33,302 nucleotides of DNA from Achromobacter pulmonis (GCF_002885955.2 NZ_POQS01000005.1:475161-508462), one strand, 5' to 3'; shown: positions 10,546-19,357, numbered from the stretch's first letter. Notes: generated by a model from the sequence alone, not told the origin. A program made the numbers and translations.

Positions 10546-12642
10546 ATGCTGGACCTGGATATTTCCGAATTCTTCGACGAGGACGGCCCTCTGGCCACGG
10601 CCTTGCCCGGCTACAAGCCGCGCCCCGCGCAAGTGGAGCTGTCCCAGGCCATCGGCCAGGCCATCCAGGACCGCGCCACGCTGGTGGCCGAGGCCGGCAC
10701 CGGCATCGGCAAGACCTGGGCCTACCTTGTACCCGCCTTCATCCAGGGCGGCAAGGTGCTGATCTCCACCGGTACCCGCACCCTGCAGGACCAGCTTTTC
10801 TCGCGCGACCTGCCGCGTGTGCGCGCCGCGCTGGCCGCGCCGGTGACGGCCGCGCTGCTCAAGGGCCGCGGCAACTACGTCTGCCATTACCACCTCGACC
10901 GCCTGCAGGGCGACGAGCGCGCGCTCAAGTCGCGCAGCGAAATCCAGCAGCTGCGCCAGATTCAGGTGTTCGCCGGCATCTCCAAGACCGGCGATCGCAG
11001 CGACCTGGCGCAGGTGCCCGAAGACGCCGACATCTGGCAGCGCGTCACCTCCACGCGCGAGAACTGCCTGGGCCAGGAATGCCCGCGCATCCGCGACTGC
11101 TTCGTGGTCAAGGCCCGCCGCCAGGCGCAGGAAGCCGACGTCGTGGTCGTCAACCACGCGCTGTTCATGGCCGACCTGGTGCTGCGCGAAGAGGGCGTGA
11201 CCGACCTGCTGCCCGAAGCCGACACCGTCATCTTCGACGAAGCGCATCAGTTGCCCGACACCGCCACGCGTTTTCTGGGCAGCAGCGTGTCCACTCACCA
11301 GCTGATGGACTTCGGCCGCGCCATGGAGGCCGCGGGCCTGGCCTACGCGCGCGAAGCGGCCAAATGGAGCGACGTCAGCCGCCACCTGGAGACGGCCGCG
11401 CGCGAGCTGCGCCTGGTCTGCGCGCCGCTGGACCGCATGCCCGGGCGCAAGGCCACCTTCGAGGCCATTCCCAATGCCGACGAGTTCGACGCCGCGCTGC
11501 ACGTGCTGCGTGAGGCCGTCGACGGCGCGGCGCAGGCCCTGGCCGCGGTGTCCGAAAAACATCCCGACCTGATGGCCGCGGCCCGCAGCGGCGCCGAGAT
11601 TTCCGCGCGCCTCAAGCGCTGGGCCACGCCCGGCCGCACGGGCGCGGAGCCGGCCGACGAAGGCTGGGGCCGCGACGACCAGGCGCCCGAACCGGTGGCG
11701 CAATCCGTGGCCGGAGACGGCCTGCCCACGCCGGCCGCCATCCTGGCCGGGGCCGCGGCCGCCGCGCAGCAATGGACCGGCCCGGCCGTGCGCTGGGTCG
11801 AGCACGGGCAGCACCACGTGCGCCTGCATTCCGCGCCCTTGTCGGTGGCGCAGGCCTTCTCCAAGTACCGCAAGCCCGGCCAGGCCTGGATCATGACGTC
11901 GGCCACCTTGTCGGTGAACGGCGAGTTCACGCACTTCACCAGCCAGCTGGGCCTGGACCAGGCGCGCACCGGCAAATGGGAATCGCCGTTCAACTATCCC
12001 GAGCAGGCCTTGCTGTTCGTGCCCCGCGGCATGCCCGAGCCGCAGTCCCCGCAGTTCCTGGACCGTTTCGTGCAGACGCTGATGCCGCTTCTGGAGGCCA
12101 GCCCGGGCGGCACGCTGGTGCTGTGCACGACGCTGCGCGCGGTGGACAAGGTCGCGAACCTGCTGGCCGATGAATTCGACGACGCCGGCCACGACTGGCC
12201 CCTGCTCAAGCAGGGCGACGGCACGCGCCGCGACCTGCTGGACCGCTTCTGCCGGCTCCAGCATCCGGTGCTGGTGGGCAGCGCCAGCTTCTGGGAAGGC
12301 ATCGACCTGCCCGGCGACGTGCTGACCCTGGTGGCGATCGACAAGCTGCCGTTCGCCCCGCCCGACGATCCGGTGATCGAGGCGCGGCTGCGCGCCTGCC
12401 GCGCGCAGGGCGGCAATCCGTTCTCGGAATACCAGTTGCCCGAGGCCGCGATCTCGCTCAAGCAGGGCGCGGGCCGGCTGATCCGTACCGAATCGGATTG
12501 GGGGGTGTTGATGGTGGGCGACGGCCGTCTGGTCGAAAAACCCTACGGCAAGCGTCTGTGGCGCGGGTTGCCGCCGTTTGCGCGGACCCGGGAATTGGAA
12601 GAGGTGCTGGCGTTTTATCGGCGCAAGGCCGAGGGCGGGTAG
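10546..12642 (+). CDS. dinG: ATP-dependent DNA helicase DinG, XPD-like iron-sulfur family
   Basis: Superfamily 2 helicase of the DinG/XPD group that unwinds forked DNA, D-loops and R-loops 5' to 3'. The 698 residues carry Walker [10 protein letters not shown] (49-57), four cysteines placed for a 4Fe-4S cluster (C113, C174, C179, C185, the last three in [12 protein letters not shown]), Walker B DEAH (231-234), and C-terminal motifs [14 protein letters not shown] and [11 protein letters not shown] at 10546 ([14 protein letters not shown]) is chosen; a TTG 22 codons upstream is possible, but that stretch looks like untranslated leader. It converges on bamD. Confidence 0.93.
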   Translation: MLDLDISEFFDEDGPLATALPGYKPRPAQVELSQAIGQAIQDRATLVAEAGTGIGKTWAYLVPAFIQGGKVLISTGTRTLQDQLFSRDLPRVRAALAAPVTAALLKGRGNYVCHYHLDRLQGDERALKSRSEIQQLRQIQVFAGISKTGDRSDLAQVPEDADIWQRVTSTRENCLGQECPRIRDCFVVKARRQAQEADVVVVNHALFMADLVLREEGVTDLLPEADTVIFDEAHQLPDTATRFLGSSVSTHQLMDFGRAMEAAGLAYAREAAKWSDVSRHLETAARELRLVCAPLDRMPGRKATFEAIPNADEFDAALHVLREAVDGAAQALAAVSEKHPDLMAAARSGAEISARLKRWATPGRTGAEPADEGWGRDDQAPEPVAQSVAGDGLPTPAAILAGAAAAAQQWTGPAVRWVEHGQHHVRLHSAPLSVAQAFSKYRKPGQAWIMTSATLSVNGEFTHFTSQLGLDQARTGKWESPFNYPEQALLFVPRGMPEPQSPQFLDRFVQTLMPLLEASPGGTLVLCTTLRAVDKVANLLADEFDDAGHDWPLLKQGDGTRRDLLDRFCRLQHPVLVGSASFWEGIDLPGDVLTLVAIDKLPFAPPDDPVIEARLRACRAQGGNPFSEYQLPEAAISLKQGAGRLIRTESDWGVLMVGDGRLVEKPYGKRLWRGLPPFARTRELEEVLAFYRRKAEGG

Positions 12643-12665
12643 CGCGCGGCCCATCGGCCGCGCGC
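12642..12665. terminator. Hairpin between convergent dinG and bamD
   Basis: A perfect 10-bp inverted repeat (12642-12651 with 12656-12665, GCGCGCGGCC/GGCCGCGCGC) with a 4-nt loop starts at the last base of the dinG stop codon. There is no T-run on either side, so termination efficiency is uncertain. Its place between convergent genes suggests a shared 3' end structure. Confidence 0.6.
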
Positions 12666-12675
12666 GGAAATCAGA

Positions 12676-13518
12676 TCAATCGAACGGATTCCACCAGCTC
12701 CGGTCCGCCTTCAGGCCCTTGGTGCGGAACTCGCTGTTGGGGAAGTTCTTTTCGTAGACGCGCTGCGAGTCGTTCTTCAGTTCGGTCATGCCGAGCTTGT
12801 CGTAGGACTCGACCATCAGGTAGAGCGCTTCCTCGGTGGCCGGCACGCCTTCGAAGTCGGTGATGACGGTCTGTGCGCGGTTGGCCGCGGCCACGTAGGC
12901 GCCGCGCTCGTAGTAGTAGCGCGCGACGTGCACTTCGTTCATGGCGATGGTGTTGACCAGCCAGGCCACGCGCTTTTCCGCGTCCACCGTGTACTTGCTG
13001 TCCGGATAGCGCTTGATCAGTTCGTTGAAGGCGTCATAGGACGCGCGCAGGCCCTTGGGGTCGCGCTCGGACGGGTCCTGGCCGGTGATGTTGCTCATGA
13101 AGGCGCTGGCCGGCGTGAAGTTGATCAGGCCTTTCAGGTACAGCGCGTAGTCGGTGCCCGGATGGTTGGGATAGAGCTGCTGGAAGCGGTCGATGGCGGC
13201 CAGGGCCTGTTCGTTTTCGCCGTCCTTCCAGTTGACGTAGGCCAGCTCCAGCAGGGCCTGCTGGGCATAGACGCCGAAGGGGTAGCGGCTTTCGATGGCG
13301 GTCAGGCGTTCGCGGGCTTCTTTCCAGCCGCCCGAGGACATTTCGGCCTTGGCGTCGGCGTAGAGCTGCTCGGCGCTCCAGTTTGCGGTCTTGTCGTACT
13401 TGCTGTTGGACGAGCCGCAACCGGCGATCGCGATGACGGCAACCAGCGCGATGACCACGCGCAAGATCGGCCCGCTGCGGGAGGCGGGGTTCGAGGGAGC
13501 TGCGGAGTGGTGAATCAC
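12676..13518 (-). CDS. bamD: Outer membrane protein assembly factor BamD, lipoprotein
   Basis: BamD (ComL) is the essential lipoprotein partner of BamA in the outer-membrane barrel assembly machine, anchored at the inner leaflet of the outer membrane. The 280-residue precursor has a hydrophobic segment and lipobox IAGC with C34 as the lipidated residue. The rest forms tetratricopeptide-like helical repeats (LYADAKAEMSSGGWKEA, YPFGVYAQQALLELAYVNW, YPDSKY, ALYLMVESYDKLGM). The start is GTG at 13518, supported by AGGATAGGA 5-13 bases upstream on the minus strand. The 33-residue stretch before the cysteine is longer than usual but basic-then-hydrophobic as expected. It is divergent from rluD. Confidence 0.95.
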   Translation of the reverse strand: MIHHSAAPSNPASRSGPILRVVIALVAVIAIAGCGSSNSKYDKTANWSAEQLYADAKAEMSSGGWKEARERLTAIESRYPFGVYAQQALLELAYVNWKDGENEQALAAIDRFQQLYPNHPGTDYALYLKGLINFTPASAFMSNITGQDPSERDPKGLRASYDAFNELIKRYPDSKYTVDAEKRVAWLVNTIAMNEVHVARYYYERGAYVAAANRAQTVITDFEGVPATEEALYLMVESYDKLGMTELKNDSQRVYEKNFPNSEFRTKGLKADRSWWNPFD

Positions 13519-13531
13519 GAGAATCCTATCC

Positions 13532-13560
13532 TTGGTGTTAGCATGGCAGGCTGATTATAT
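13532..13560. promoter_or_regulatory. Overlapping divergent promoters for rluD (+) and bamD (-)
   Basis: On the plus strand TTGGTG (13532-13537) and TTATAT (13555-13560) are 17 bases apart and point to rluD. The predicted start near 13567 leaves only about five untranslated bases before the ATG at 13572. On the minus strand the same bases (13559 down to 13554) read TATAAT, a perfect -10 for bamD, with a weak -35 (GTATCA) 17 bases further on inside rluD. The two genes thus appear to share one -10 element. Confidence 0.6.
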
Positions 13561-13571
13561 GATTTGTCTCC

Positions 13572-14582
13572 ATGTCTGATACAGCCGCCGGCGCCGATCT
13601 CGTTTCCGACGATGACTTCCTGGGTATTCCGGACGGAAATCCGGAGCAGAATCCCAGGGGAGAACCGCAACTTGTAACCGTGCCTGACGGCACGCGGGCC
13701 GACCGGCTCGACAAGGTGCTGGCGGGGCTGATGCCCGATCATTCCCGCAGCCGGCTGCAGGGCTGGATCGAAGCCGGCAACGTCCACGTCAACGGCGCGC
13801 CCGGCAAGGTCCGGCAGACGGTCGGCCCGGGCGACGAGATCGCCGTGTGGCCGCAGCCCGCGCCCGAGGCGCTGGCCTTCTCGCCCGAACCGGTGGAATT
13901 CGGCGTGGTCGCCGAAAGCCCGGACTGGATCGTGGTGAACAAGCCCGCGGGGCTGGTCACGCATCCCGGCGCGGGCAACTGGAGCGGCACCCTGCTCAAC
14001 GGCCTGCTGCACCGCTATCCCGAACTGGCCCAGGTGGCGCGCGCCGGCATCGTGCACCGGCTGGACAAGGACACCTCCGGCCTGATGGTCGTGGCCCGCA
14101 ACGAAACCGCGCAAACCCATCTGGTGCGCCAGCTGCAGGCGCGCAGCATGGGCCGCGAATACGTGGCGCTGGCGCATGGCTGGCTGGCCGCGGCCGGCAA
14201 GGTCGATCGCCCGATCGGGCGCGATGCGCGCGTGCCGGTGCGCATGAGCGTGGAGCGGCCGGTGGCGCCCAAGCCCGCCGTGACCCATTATGCGCCGGCG
14301 CGCCGCGGGCAGGTCGAGCCCGGCGGGCGCGTCACCGAAGTGGTGTGCCGCCTGGAAACCGGCCGCACCCACCAGATCCGGGTGCACCTGGCCAGCCTGG
14401 GGCACCCGCTGCTGGCCGATACCATTTACGGCGGCAAGCTCATCGCGGGCGCGCAGCGGCAGATGCTGCATGCGCGCGCGCTGCATTTCGAAGATCCGGG
14501 CGGCCGCGGCGAAGTCGAATTCACCGCCGCGGCGCCCGCCGACATGACCCAGGTACAGGAAAGCATCGCATGGAACGCGTAG
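13572..14582 (+). CDS. rluD: 23S rRNA pseudouridine synthase RluD-type
   Basis: RluA-family pseudouridine synthase; RluD modifies uridines 1911, 1915 and 1917 in helix 69 of 23S rRNA. Of 336 residues, about 40-100 form an S4 RNA-binding domain (ADRLDKVLAGLMPDHSRSRL) and the rest the catalytic domain. The catalytic aspartate is D165 in HRLDKDTSG, and TGRTHQIRVH is the later family motif. An acidic N-terminal 35 residues is typical. ATG at 13572 has no SD, which fits the near-leaderless message predicted from the promoter. It overlaps pgeF by 13 bases, so the two are co-transcribed. Confidence 0.94.
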   Translation: MSDTAAGADLVSDDDFLGIPDGNPEQNPRGEPQLVTVPDGTRADRLDKVLAGLMPDHSRSRLQGWIEAGNVHVNGAPGKVRQTVGPGDEIAVWPQPAPEALAFSPEPVEFGVVAESPDWIVVNKPAGLVTHPGAGNWSGTLLNGLLHRYPELAQVARAGIVHRLDKDTSGLMVVARNETAQTHLVRQLQARSMGREYVALAHGWLAAAGKVDRPIGRDARVPVRMSVERPVAPKPAVTHYAPARRGQVEPGGRVTEVVCRLETGRTHQIRVHLASLGHPLLADTIYGGKLIAGAQRQMLHARALHFEDPGGRGEVEFTAAAPADMTQVQESIAWNA

Positions 14583-15337
14583 TGGCAGGCCTGCCGGTGG
14601 TGACCGGCCCGCAGTGGGCGGGCGTGAACTATTTCTGCACGACGCGCGCCGGCGGCGCCGGCGTCGCGCCGCACGACACGCTGAACCTGGGCCGGCGCGC
14701 CGGCGACGATCCCGACACCGTCGCGGAGAACCGGCGCCGGGTGCGCGCGGCCGTGCCGGACGAGCCGCTGTGGCTGCGCCAGGTCCACGGCAGCGAGGTG
14801 GTGGATGCGGATCGCGCCGACCTGCCCGAGGAGCCGGCGGTCGACGCCAGCGTCACCGCGCGTCCCGGCCGGGTGCTGGCCGTCATGGTGGCCGACTGCC
14901 TGCCCGTGGTGATCGCCGACGCGCAGGGCACGGTGCTGGGCGCGGCGCATGCCGGCTGGCGCGGCCTGTCGGGCGGTGTGCTCGAAAACACGCTGGCGGC
15001 CATGCGCGCCAAGGCGCCGCAGGCCGCCGGCTGGCGCGCCTGGGTGGGGCCGGGCATCGGCCCGCAGGCGTTCGAAGTGGGCCAGGACGTGCTGGACGCC
15101 TTCGTCGCGCAGGCCGAGGACGCGCGGCGCTACTTCACGCCGCGGCCCGAGCGGCCGGGAAAATGGCTGGCTGACCTCGCCGGTCTGGCCGATTTCCGCC
15201 TGCGCCGCGCCGGTGTAGAAGAAGTGCACCTGAGCGGCCTGTGCACCGTGGCTCAAGCGGACCGGTTCTTTTCCTACCGGCGCGATGGAGAAACCGGCAG
15301 AATGGCCTTGCTGGCCTGGCTCCAGCGGAATTCTTGA
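14570..15337 (+). CDS. pgeF: Peptidoglycan editing factor PgeF (YfiH, laccase domain)
   Basis: YfiH/PgeF family. In E. coli the protein keeps wrongly built muropeptides (L-Ser for L-Ala) out of the wall; purine nucleoside and polyphenol activities have also been reported for relatives. The 255 residues show the metal-site motifs QVHG, VADCLPVV and AHAGWRG, then GPGIGPQAFEVG and the C-terminal SYRRDGETGRMA. The ATG at 14570 lies inside the end of rluD with AGGA 11 bases upstream. An open frame runs much further upstream inside rluD but carries no family sequence there, so it was not used. Confidence 0.93.
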   Translation: MERVVAGLPVVTGPQWAGVNYFCTTRAGGAGVAPHDTLNLGRRAGDDPDTVAENRRRVRAAVPDEPLWLRQVHGSEVVDADRADLPEEPAVDASVTARPGRVLAVMVADCLPVVIADAQGTVLGAAHAGWRGLSGGVLENTLAAMRAKAPQAAGWRAWVGPGIGPQAFEVGQDVLDAFVAQAEDARRYFTPRPERPGKWLADLAGLADFRLRRAGVEEVHLSGLCTVAQADRFFSYRRDGETGRMALLAWLQRNS

Positions 15338-15399
15338 TCTTTCGCAAGAAGACCGTTTGGGTTTGCGGTCTGCGCGGCAGCTCTCCTTGTATACCCGCA

Positions 15400-15428
15400 T
15401 TGACAGGCCCTGACCCGGAATGCAACAT
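15400..15428 (+). promoter_or_regulatory. Candidate phaC promoter
   Basis: A perfect -35 TTGACA (15400-15405) stands 17 bases before CAACAT (15423-15428), a weak -10. Transcription would start near 15435, about 25 bases before the phaC GTG. A 6-bp hairpin (15350-15355 with 15366-15371, AGACCG/CGGTCT) lies upstream and may mark the pgeF message end. Confidence 0.4.
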
Positions 15429-15460
15429 CAATCGCGTAGTTTCGATAACAAGGTGTCGAA

Positions 15461-17098
15461 GTGAATGCCAATCTCTCCGCCGCAGGGCCCATTCCGGTGA
15501 GCGTGGCACCGGAAGCACTGGCCGACATACAGGCCGAATTCTCTCGCGAATGGCAACGCCTTTGCGATGATGCACGCCGCGGCGCGCTCGCCCCGCCGCC
15601 GGACCGCCGTTTCGCGGGCCAGGCCTGGGCCGCCAATCACTCGCACCTGCTGCTGGCGCACACCTATCTGTTGTCGGCTCGCGCCATGTCGCGCATGGTC
15701 GACGCCGCGCAGGTCAGCGAACCCTTGCGCGAGCGGCTGCGCTTTTCCATCATGCAGTGGGTCGACGCGCTGTCGCCGTCGAACTTCCTGGCGCTGAATC
15801 CGGACGCGCAGCAATCCATCGTCGAAAGCGCCGGCCGCGCGCTGAATGAAGGCCTGGCCAATCTGCTGGGCGACGTCAAGAAAGGCCGCATCACGCAGAC
15901 CGACGAGACCAAGTTCGAGATCGGCCGCAACGTGGCAGTGACGCCCGGCGAGGTCGTGTACGAGAATCCGCTCTTCCAGCTGATCCAGTACGCGCCGTCC
16001 ACCGCCACCGTGCACGAGCGCCCGCTGGTCATCGTGCCGCCCAACATCAACAAGTTCTATATCCTCGACCTGCAGCCCGAGAACTCCTTCGTGCGGCATG
16101 CGGTGGAGCAGGGTTTCACGGTCTTCCTGATCTCGTGGCGCAATCCGGTCGCCAGCGACACCGACGGCGTGGACCGCGCCACCTGGTCCGACTACCTGGA
16201 CAACGCGGTGCTGCAGGCGCTGCGGGTGGCCAGCGACATCACCGGCCAGCCGCAGGTCAACGCACTGGGTTTCTGCGTGGGCGGCACGATGCTGGCCTCG
16301 GCGCTGGCGCTGGCCGAAGCGCGCGGCGAGCATCCGGTGGCCTCGCTGACGCTGCTGACGTCGCTGCTGGACTTCCACAACACGGGCGTGCTGAACGTGT
16401 TCGTCGACGAGGCCCACGCGCTTTTGCGCGACCATCAGCTGGGCAAGGGCGGGCTGATGCCGGGGCGCGAGCTGGCCACCACCTTCTCGTTCCTGCGGCC
16501 CAACGAACTGGTCTGGAACTACGTGGTCGGCAACTATCTGAAGGGCCAGACGCCGCCTGCCTTCGACCTGTTGTTCTGGAACGGCGACAGCACCAATCTG
16601 CCCGGTCCCTTCTTCTCCTGGTACTTCCGCAACACCTACCTCGAAAACAATCTGAAGGTGCCCGGCGGCGCGCAGGCCGCGGGCCTGCCGCTGGACCTGA
16701 CGCGCCTGCAGATGCCGGCATACATCTTCGGCTCGCGCGAGGACCACATCGTGCCCTGGGTCTCGGCCTATGCGTCCACCCAGGTGCTGCGCGGTCCGCA
16801 GCGTTTCGTGCTGGGGGCTTCCGGGCATATCGCCGGCGTGGTCAATCCGCCGGCCAAGAAACGCCGCAGCTACTGGGTGGCGGACGAACTCGAACAATCG
16901 GGCCATTACCTGCCCGGCGATCCCAACGCCTGGCTGGCGCAGGCGGTGGAGCAGCCCGGCAGCTGGTGGCCGGACTGGACCCATTGGCTGGCCGGCCATT
17001 CCGGCAAGCAGGTCAAGGCGCGAACCAAGTTGGGCAACGCCAGGCACCGGCCGATCGAACCGGCGCCTGGCAGGTATGTGAAGGTCCGGGCAGCCTGA
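15461..17098 (+). CDS. phaC: Class I poly(3-hydroxyalkanoate) synthase PhaC
   Basis: Polymerises (R)-3-hydroxyacyl-CoA, mainly 3-hydroxybutyryl-CoA, into PHA on the granule surface. The 545 residues give an alpha/beta-hydrolase fold with the lipase-like box GFCVGG carrying the nucleophile C272, then D428 (GSREDHIVPW) and H456 (GASGHIAGV), the expected Cys-Asp-His triad. Length and the single-subunit organisation fit class I. GTG at 15461 is chosen because AAGGTG lies about eight bases upstream and an N-terminal ~100-residue helical region is usual in class I. It is followed by phaB and phaR; no phaA thiolase is in the window. Confidence 0.95.
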   Translation: MNANLSAAGPIPVSVAPEALADIQAEFSREWQRLCDDARRGALAPPPDRRFAGQAWAANHSHLLLAHTYLLSARAMSRMVDAAQVSEPLRERLRFSIMQWVDALSPSNFLALNPDAQQSIVESAGRALNEGLANLLGDVKKGRITQTDETKFEIGRNVAVTPGEVVYENPLFQLIQYAPSTATVHERPLVIVPPNINKFYILDLQPENSFVRHAVEQGFTVFLISWRNPVASDTDGVDRATWSDYLDNAVLQALRVASDITGQPQVNALGFCVGGTMLASALALAEARGEHPVASLTLLTSLLDFHNTGVLNVFVDEAHALLRDHQLGKGGLMPGRELATTFSFLRPNELVWNYVVGNYLKGQTPPAFDLLFWNGDSTNLPGPFFSWYFRNTYLENNLKVPGGAQAAGLPLDLTRLQMPAYIFGSREDHIVPWVSAYASTQVLRGPQRFVLGASGHIAGVVNPPAKKRRSYWVADELEQSGHYLPGDPNAWLAQAVEQPGSWWPDWTHWLAGHSGKQVKARTKLGNARHRPIEPAPGRYVKVRAA

Positions 17099-17171
17099 AA
17101 CCGCGGATTGCGGTAGGCCCGGGGCAGTAAATCAATCAACGAGGCGTCCGTCGCACACAGGAGGAAATCCA

Positions 17172-17909
17172 ATGAGCGGAAAACTGGCTTACGTTACAGG
17201 CGGGATGGGCGGGATCGGCACCTCAATTTGCCAGCGCCTGGCCAAAGATGGCTTTCGCGTGGTGGCAGGCTGCGGCCCCAGCCGCAATTACCAGCAGTGG
17301 CTGGACGAACAGGCCGCGCAGGGCTATACGTTCTACGCGTCCGTGGGCAATGTGTCCGACTGGGACTCCACGGTGGAGGCCTTCGAGCGGGTCAAGCGCG
17401 ACCTCGGTCCGGTCGACGTGCTGGTCAACAACGCCGGCATCACGCGCGACGGCTTGTTCCGCAAGATGAGCGCCGACGACTGGCGCGCCGTCATCGACAC
17501 CAACCTCAACAGTCTTTTCAACGTGACCAAGCAGGTGATCGACGACATGGTCGAGCGCCAGTGGGGCCGTATCGTCAACATCAGCTCGGTCAACGGCCAG
17601 AAGGGGCAGTTCGGCCAGACCAACTATTCCACGGCCAAGGCCGGCATCCACGGCTTCACCATGGCGCTGGCGCAGGAAGTGGCCAGCAAGGGCGTCACGG
17701 TGAACACCGTGTCGCCCGGCTACATCGGCACCGACATGGTCCGCGCCATCCGTCCCGACGTGCTGGAAAAGATCGTCGCCACCATTCCGGTGCGCCGCCT
17801 CGGCACCCCGGAGGAAATCGCGTCGATCACGTCGTGGCTGGCCTCGGATGAGTCGGGCTTCTCGACCGGAGCGGACTTCTCGCTCAACGGCGGCCTGCAC
17901 ATGGGCTGA
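17172..17909 (+). CDS. phaB: Acetoacetyl-CoA reductase (NADPH), PhaB
   Basis: Short-chain dehydrogenase that reduces acetoacetyl-CoA to (R)-3-hydroxybutyryl-CoA, the PhaC substrate. The 245 residues show TGGMGGIG at 8-15 for the cofactor, NNAGITRD near 88, and the catalytic triad S139, Y152 and K156 (YSTAK). AGGAGG (17160-17165) is a near-perfect SD seven bases before the ATG. It lies 73 bases after phaC in the same direction, as in many phaCAB or phaCB operons. Confidence 0.95.
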   Translation: MSGKLAYVTGGMGGIGTSICQRLAKDGFRVVAGCGPSRNYQQWLDEQAAQGYTFYASVGNVSDWDSTVEAFERVKRDLGPVDVLVNNAGITRDGLFRKMSADDWRAVIDTNLNSLFNVTKQVIDDMVERQWGRIVNISSVNGQKGQFGQTNYSTAKAGIHGFTMALAQEVASKGVTVNTVSPGYIGTDMVRAIRPDVLEKIVATIPVRRLGTPEEIASITSWLASDESGFSTGADFSLNGGLHMG

Positions 17910-17942
17910 CGCACACCGGCCGCCGGCAGGCGGCCCCCTGGC

Positions 17943-17974
17943 GCCGGACGGTCTCGGGGAGAGGGCCGTCCGGC
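17943..17974 (+). terminator. Long hairpin after phaB
   Basis: A perfect 9-bp inverted repeat, GCCGGACGG (17943-17951) with CCGTCCGGC (17966-17974), has a 14-nt loop. ATTACAC follows rather than a T-run, so it may be a weak or factor-assisted terminator or a processing site separating phaCB from phaR. Confidence 0.5.
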
Positions 17975-17990
17975 ATTACACTAACCTTAT

Positions 17991-18003
17991 TCTAAGTCTT
18001 AGA
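17991..18003. promoter_or_regulatory. 13-bp palindrome in front of phaR, candidate operator
   Basis: TCTAAG-T-CTTAGA is a perfect palindrome about a central T, ending 23 bases before the phaR ATG. The preceding stretch (17975-17990) is A/T-rich and probably contains the phaR -10 element. PhaR proteins repress their own gene, so an operator is expected here. Binding by PhaR itself is only inference. Confidence 0.4.
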
Positions 18004-18026
18004 GATCGCCCGATCCGGGGACAACC

Positions 18027-18593
18027 ATGACGCAAGCACAAACCGGCGCCAGCCTGCGCCTGATTAAAAAGTACCCCAACCGTCGCCTGTACGACACCCG
18101 GACCAGCACCTACATCACGCTCGCCGATGTCAAGCAACTGGTCCTGGCCAACGAGGAGTTCCAGGTCGTCGACGCCAAGAGCAGCGAAGACCTGACCCGC
18201 TCCATCCTGCTGCAGATCATTCTCGAAGAGGAAAGCGGCGGCATGCCCATGTTCTCCTCGAACATGCTGTCGCAGATCATCCGTTTCTACGGCCACGCCA
18301 TGCAGGGCATCATGGGTTCGTACCTGGAGAAGAACATCCAGGCCTTCATGGAAATCCAGCAGCGCATGGCCGAGCAGTCCAAGGGCCTGTACGGCAGCCA
18401 GTTCGGACCCGAGGCCTGGGCCCAGTTCATGAACGTGCAGACGCCCATGCTGCAGAACATGATGAACAACTACATCGACCAGAGCAAAAACCTGTTCGTG
18501 CAAATGCAGGACCAGATGCAGGACCAGACGCGCGCAATGTTCTCGACCTTCCCGTTCACGCCGGGCGGCACGCAGGGCCCGGGCCGCAAGTAG
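18027..18593 (+). CDS. phaR: Polyhydroxyalkanoate synthesis repressor PhaR
   Basis: DNA- and PHA-binding repressor: free PhaR represses phasin genes and its own gene and is titrated onto nascent granules. Residues about 10-75 form the PHB/PHA-accumulation regulator DNA-binding domain (LIKKYPNRRLYDTRTSTYI, a strong family signature). The next section (MLSQIIRFYGHAMQGIMGSYLEKN) is the helical accumulation domain, and the C-terminal part is rich in Met and Gln (QMQDQMQDQTRAMF). The 188-residue length is standard for Burkholderiales. GGGGA lies seven bases before the ATG. Confidence 0.95.
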   Translation: MTQAQTGASLRLIKKYPNRRLYDTRTSTYITLADVKQLVLANEEFQVVDAKSSEDLTRSILLQIILEEESGGMPMFSSNMLSQIIRFYGHAMQGIMGSYLEKNIQAFMEIQQRMAEQSKGLYGSQFGPEAWAQFMNVQTPMLQNMMNNYIDQSKNLFVQMQDQMQDQTRAMFSTFPFTPGGTQGPGRK

Positions 18594-18623
18594 CCGCGCC
18601 GTCGCGCCACACCTTGAATGTGC

Positions 18624-18649
18624 ACGCCCCTGCGGGGGCGTTTTGTTTT
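18624..18649 (+). terminator. Rho-independent terminator after phaR
   Basis: ACGCCCC (18624-18630) pairs with GGGGCGT (18635-18641) around TGCG and is followed by TTTTGTTTT. It ends the PHA cluster before the ftr operon. Confidence 0.85.
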
Positions 18650-18742
18650 GCCGGCCGCCGCGCCGGGCCGCGAAGCGCGCTTGACCAAACGCAACGATCT
18701 CGGAATTTTCCCAGGCGCAGGTTCAGGGATATGTCAGTTGTT

Positions 18743-18778
18743 TTGGTTACATTAATGAAAACGGTTCTTGTTTATGTT
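18743..18778 (+). promoter_or_regulatory. A/T-rich ftrA promoter region with candidate Fur box
   Basis: This stretch is far more A/T-rich than its surroundings. The 19 bases at 18751-18769 match the Fur consensus at 11 of 19 positions by hand count. Possible -10 elements (TTTATG at 18771, TATGTT at 18773) follow, but no clear -35 can be fixed. ftrABCD of Bordetella is known to be iron-repressed through Fur and affected by acidity, which gives the weak match some weight. Confidence 0.4.
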
Positions 18779-18818
18779 TTTGAGCCGCCACTTCATTCGT
18801 GTCTCGAGGATTATGCAC

Positions 18819-19355
18819 ATGTTCAAGAAAGCCTTGGCCCTGGCCATCGTCGCGCTGAGTGCTTCCGCCGCGCATGCGGCCGAATACCCCATCGGCAAGC
18901 CGGTGGAGAAGGGCGGCATGGAAATCGGCGCCGTGTACCTGCAGCCGATCGAAATGGACCCGCCCGGAATGATGCGTCCGGCGAAGGATTCGGACGTCCA
19001 CCTCGAGGCCGACATCCACGCCACCGCCGGCAACAAGACCGGTTTTCCCGAGGGCGAGTGGGTGCCTTACCTGGTCGTGAAGTACGAGATCCAGAAGGTC
19101 GGCAGCGACAAGATCCAGAAGGGCACCTTCATGCCCATGGTCGCCAACGACGGCCCGCACTATGGCGAAAACATCAAGCTGGAAGGTCCGGGCAAGTACA
19201 AGCTGAAGTACTCTATCCTGCCGCCGACGGCAGACAAGATGAGCCACTTCGGCCGCCACATCGACAAGGAAACCGGCGTGGGTCCGTGGTTCGAGCCGTT
19301 CGACCTGGAATATGAATTCGTCTTTGCCGGCACCGGCAAGAAGGGCGGCTACTGA
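18819..19355 (+). CDS. ftrA: Periplasmic ferrous-iron uptake protein FtrA (P19/Tp34 type)
   Basis: P19-like periplasmic metal-binding protein, first component of the four-gene FtrABCD ferrous iron system. The 178-residue precursor has a signal peptide (FKKALALAIVALSASAAHA) with cleavage expected before AEYPIG. Likely metal ligands of the family are visible as acidic, Met and His residues: E35, E45-M46, H61 and H67 (VHLEADIH), and a later His in PHYGEN. The ATG at 18819 is chosen over 18768 and 18813 because CGAGGA ends eight bases before it and the signal peptide then starts normally. Two bases separate its stop from ftrB. Confidence 0.93.
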   Translation: MFKKALALAIVALSASAAHAAEYPIGKPVEKGGMEIGAVYLQPIEMDPPGMMRPAKDSDVHLEADIHATAGNKTGFPEGEWVPYLVVKYEIQKVGSDKIQKGTFMPMVANDGPHYGENIKLEGPGKYKLKYSILPPTADKMSHFGRHIDKETGVGPWFEPFDLEYEFVFAGTGKKGGY

Positions 19356-19357
19356 TC

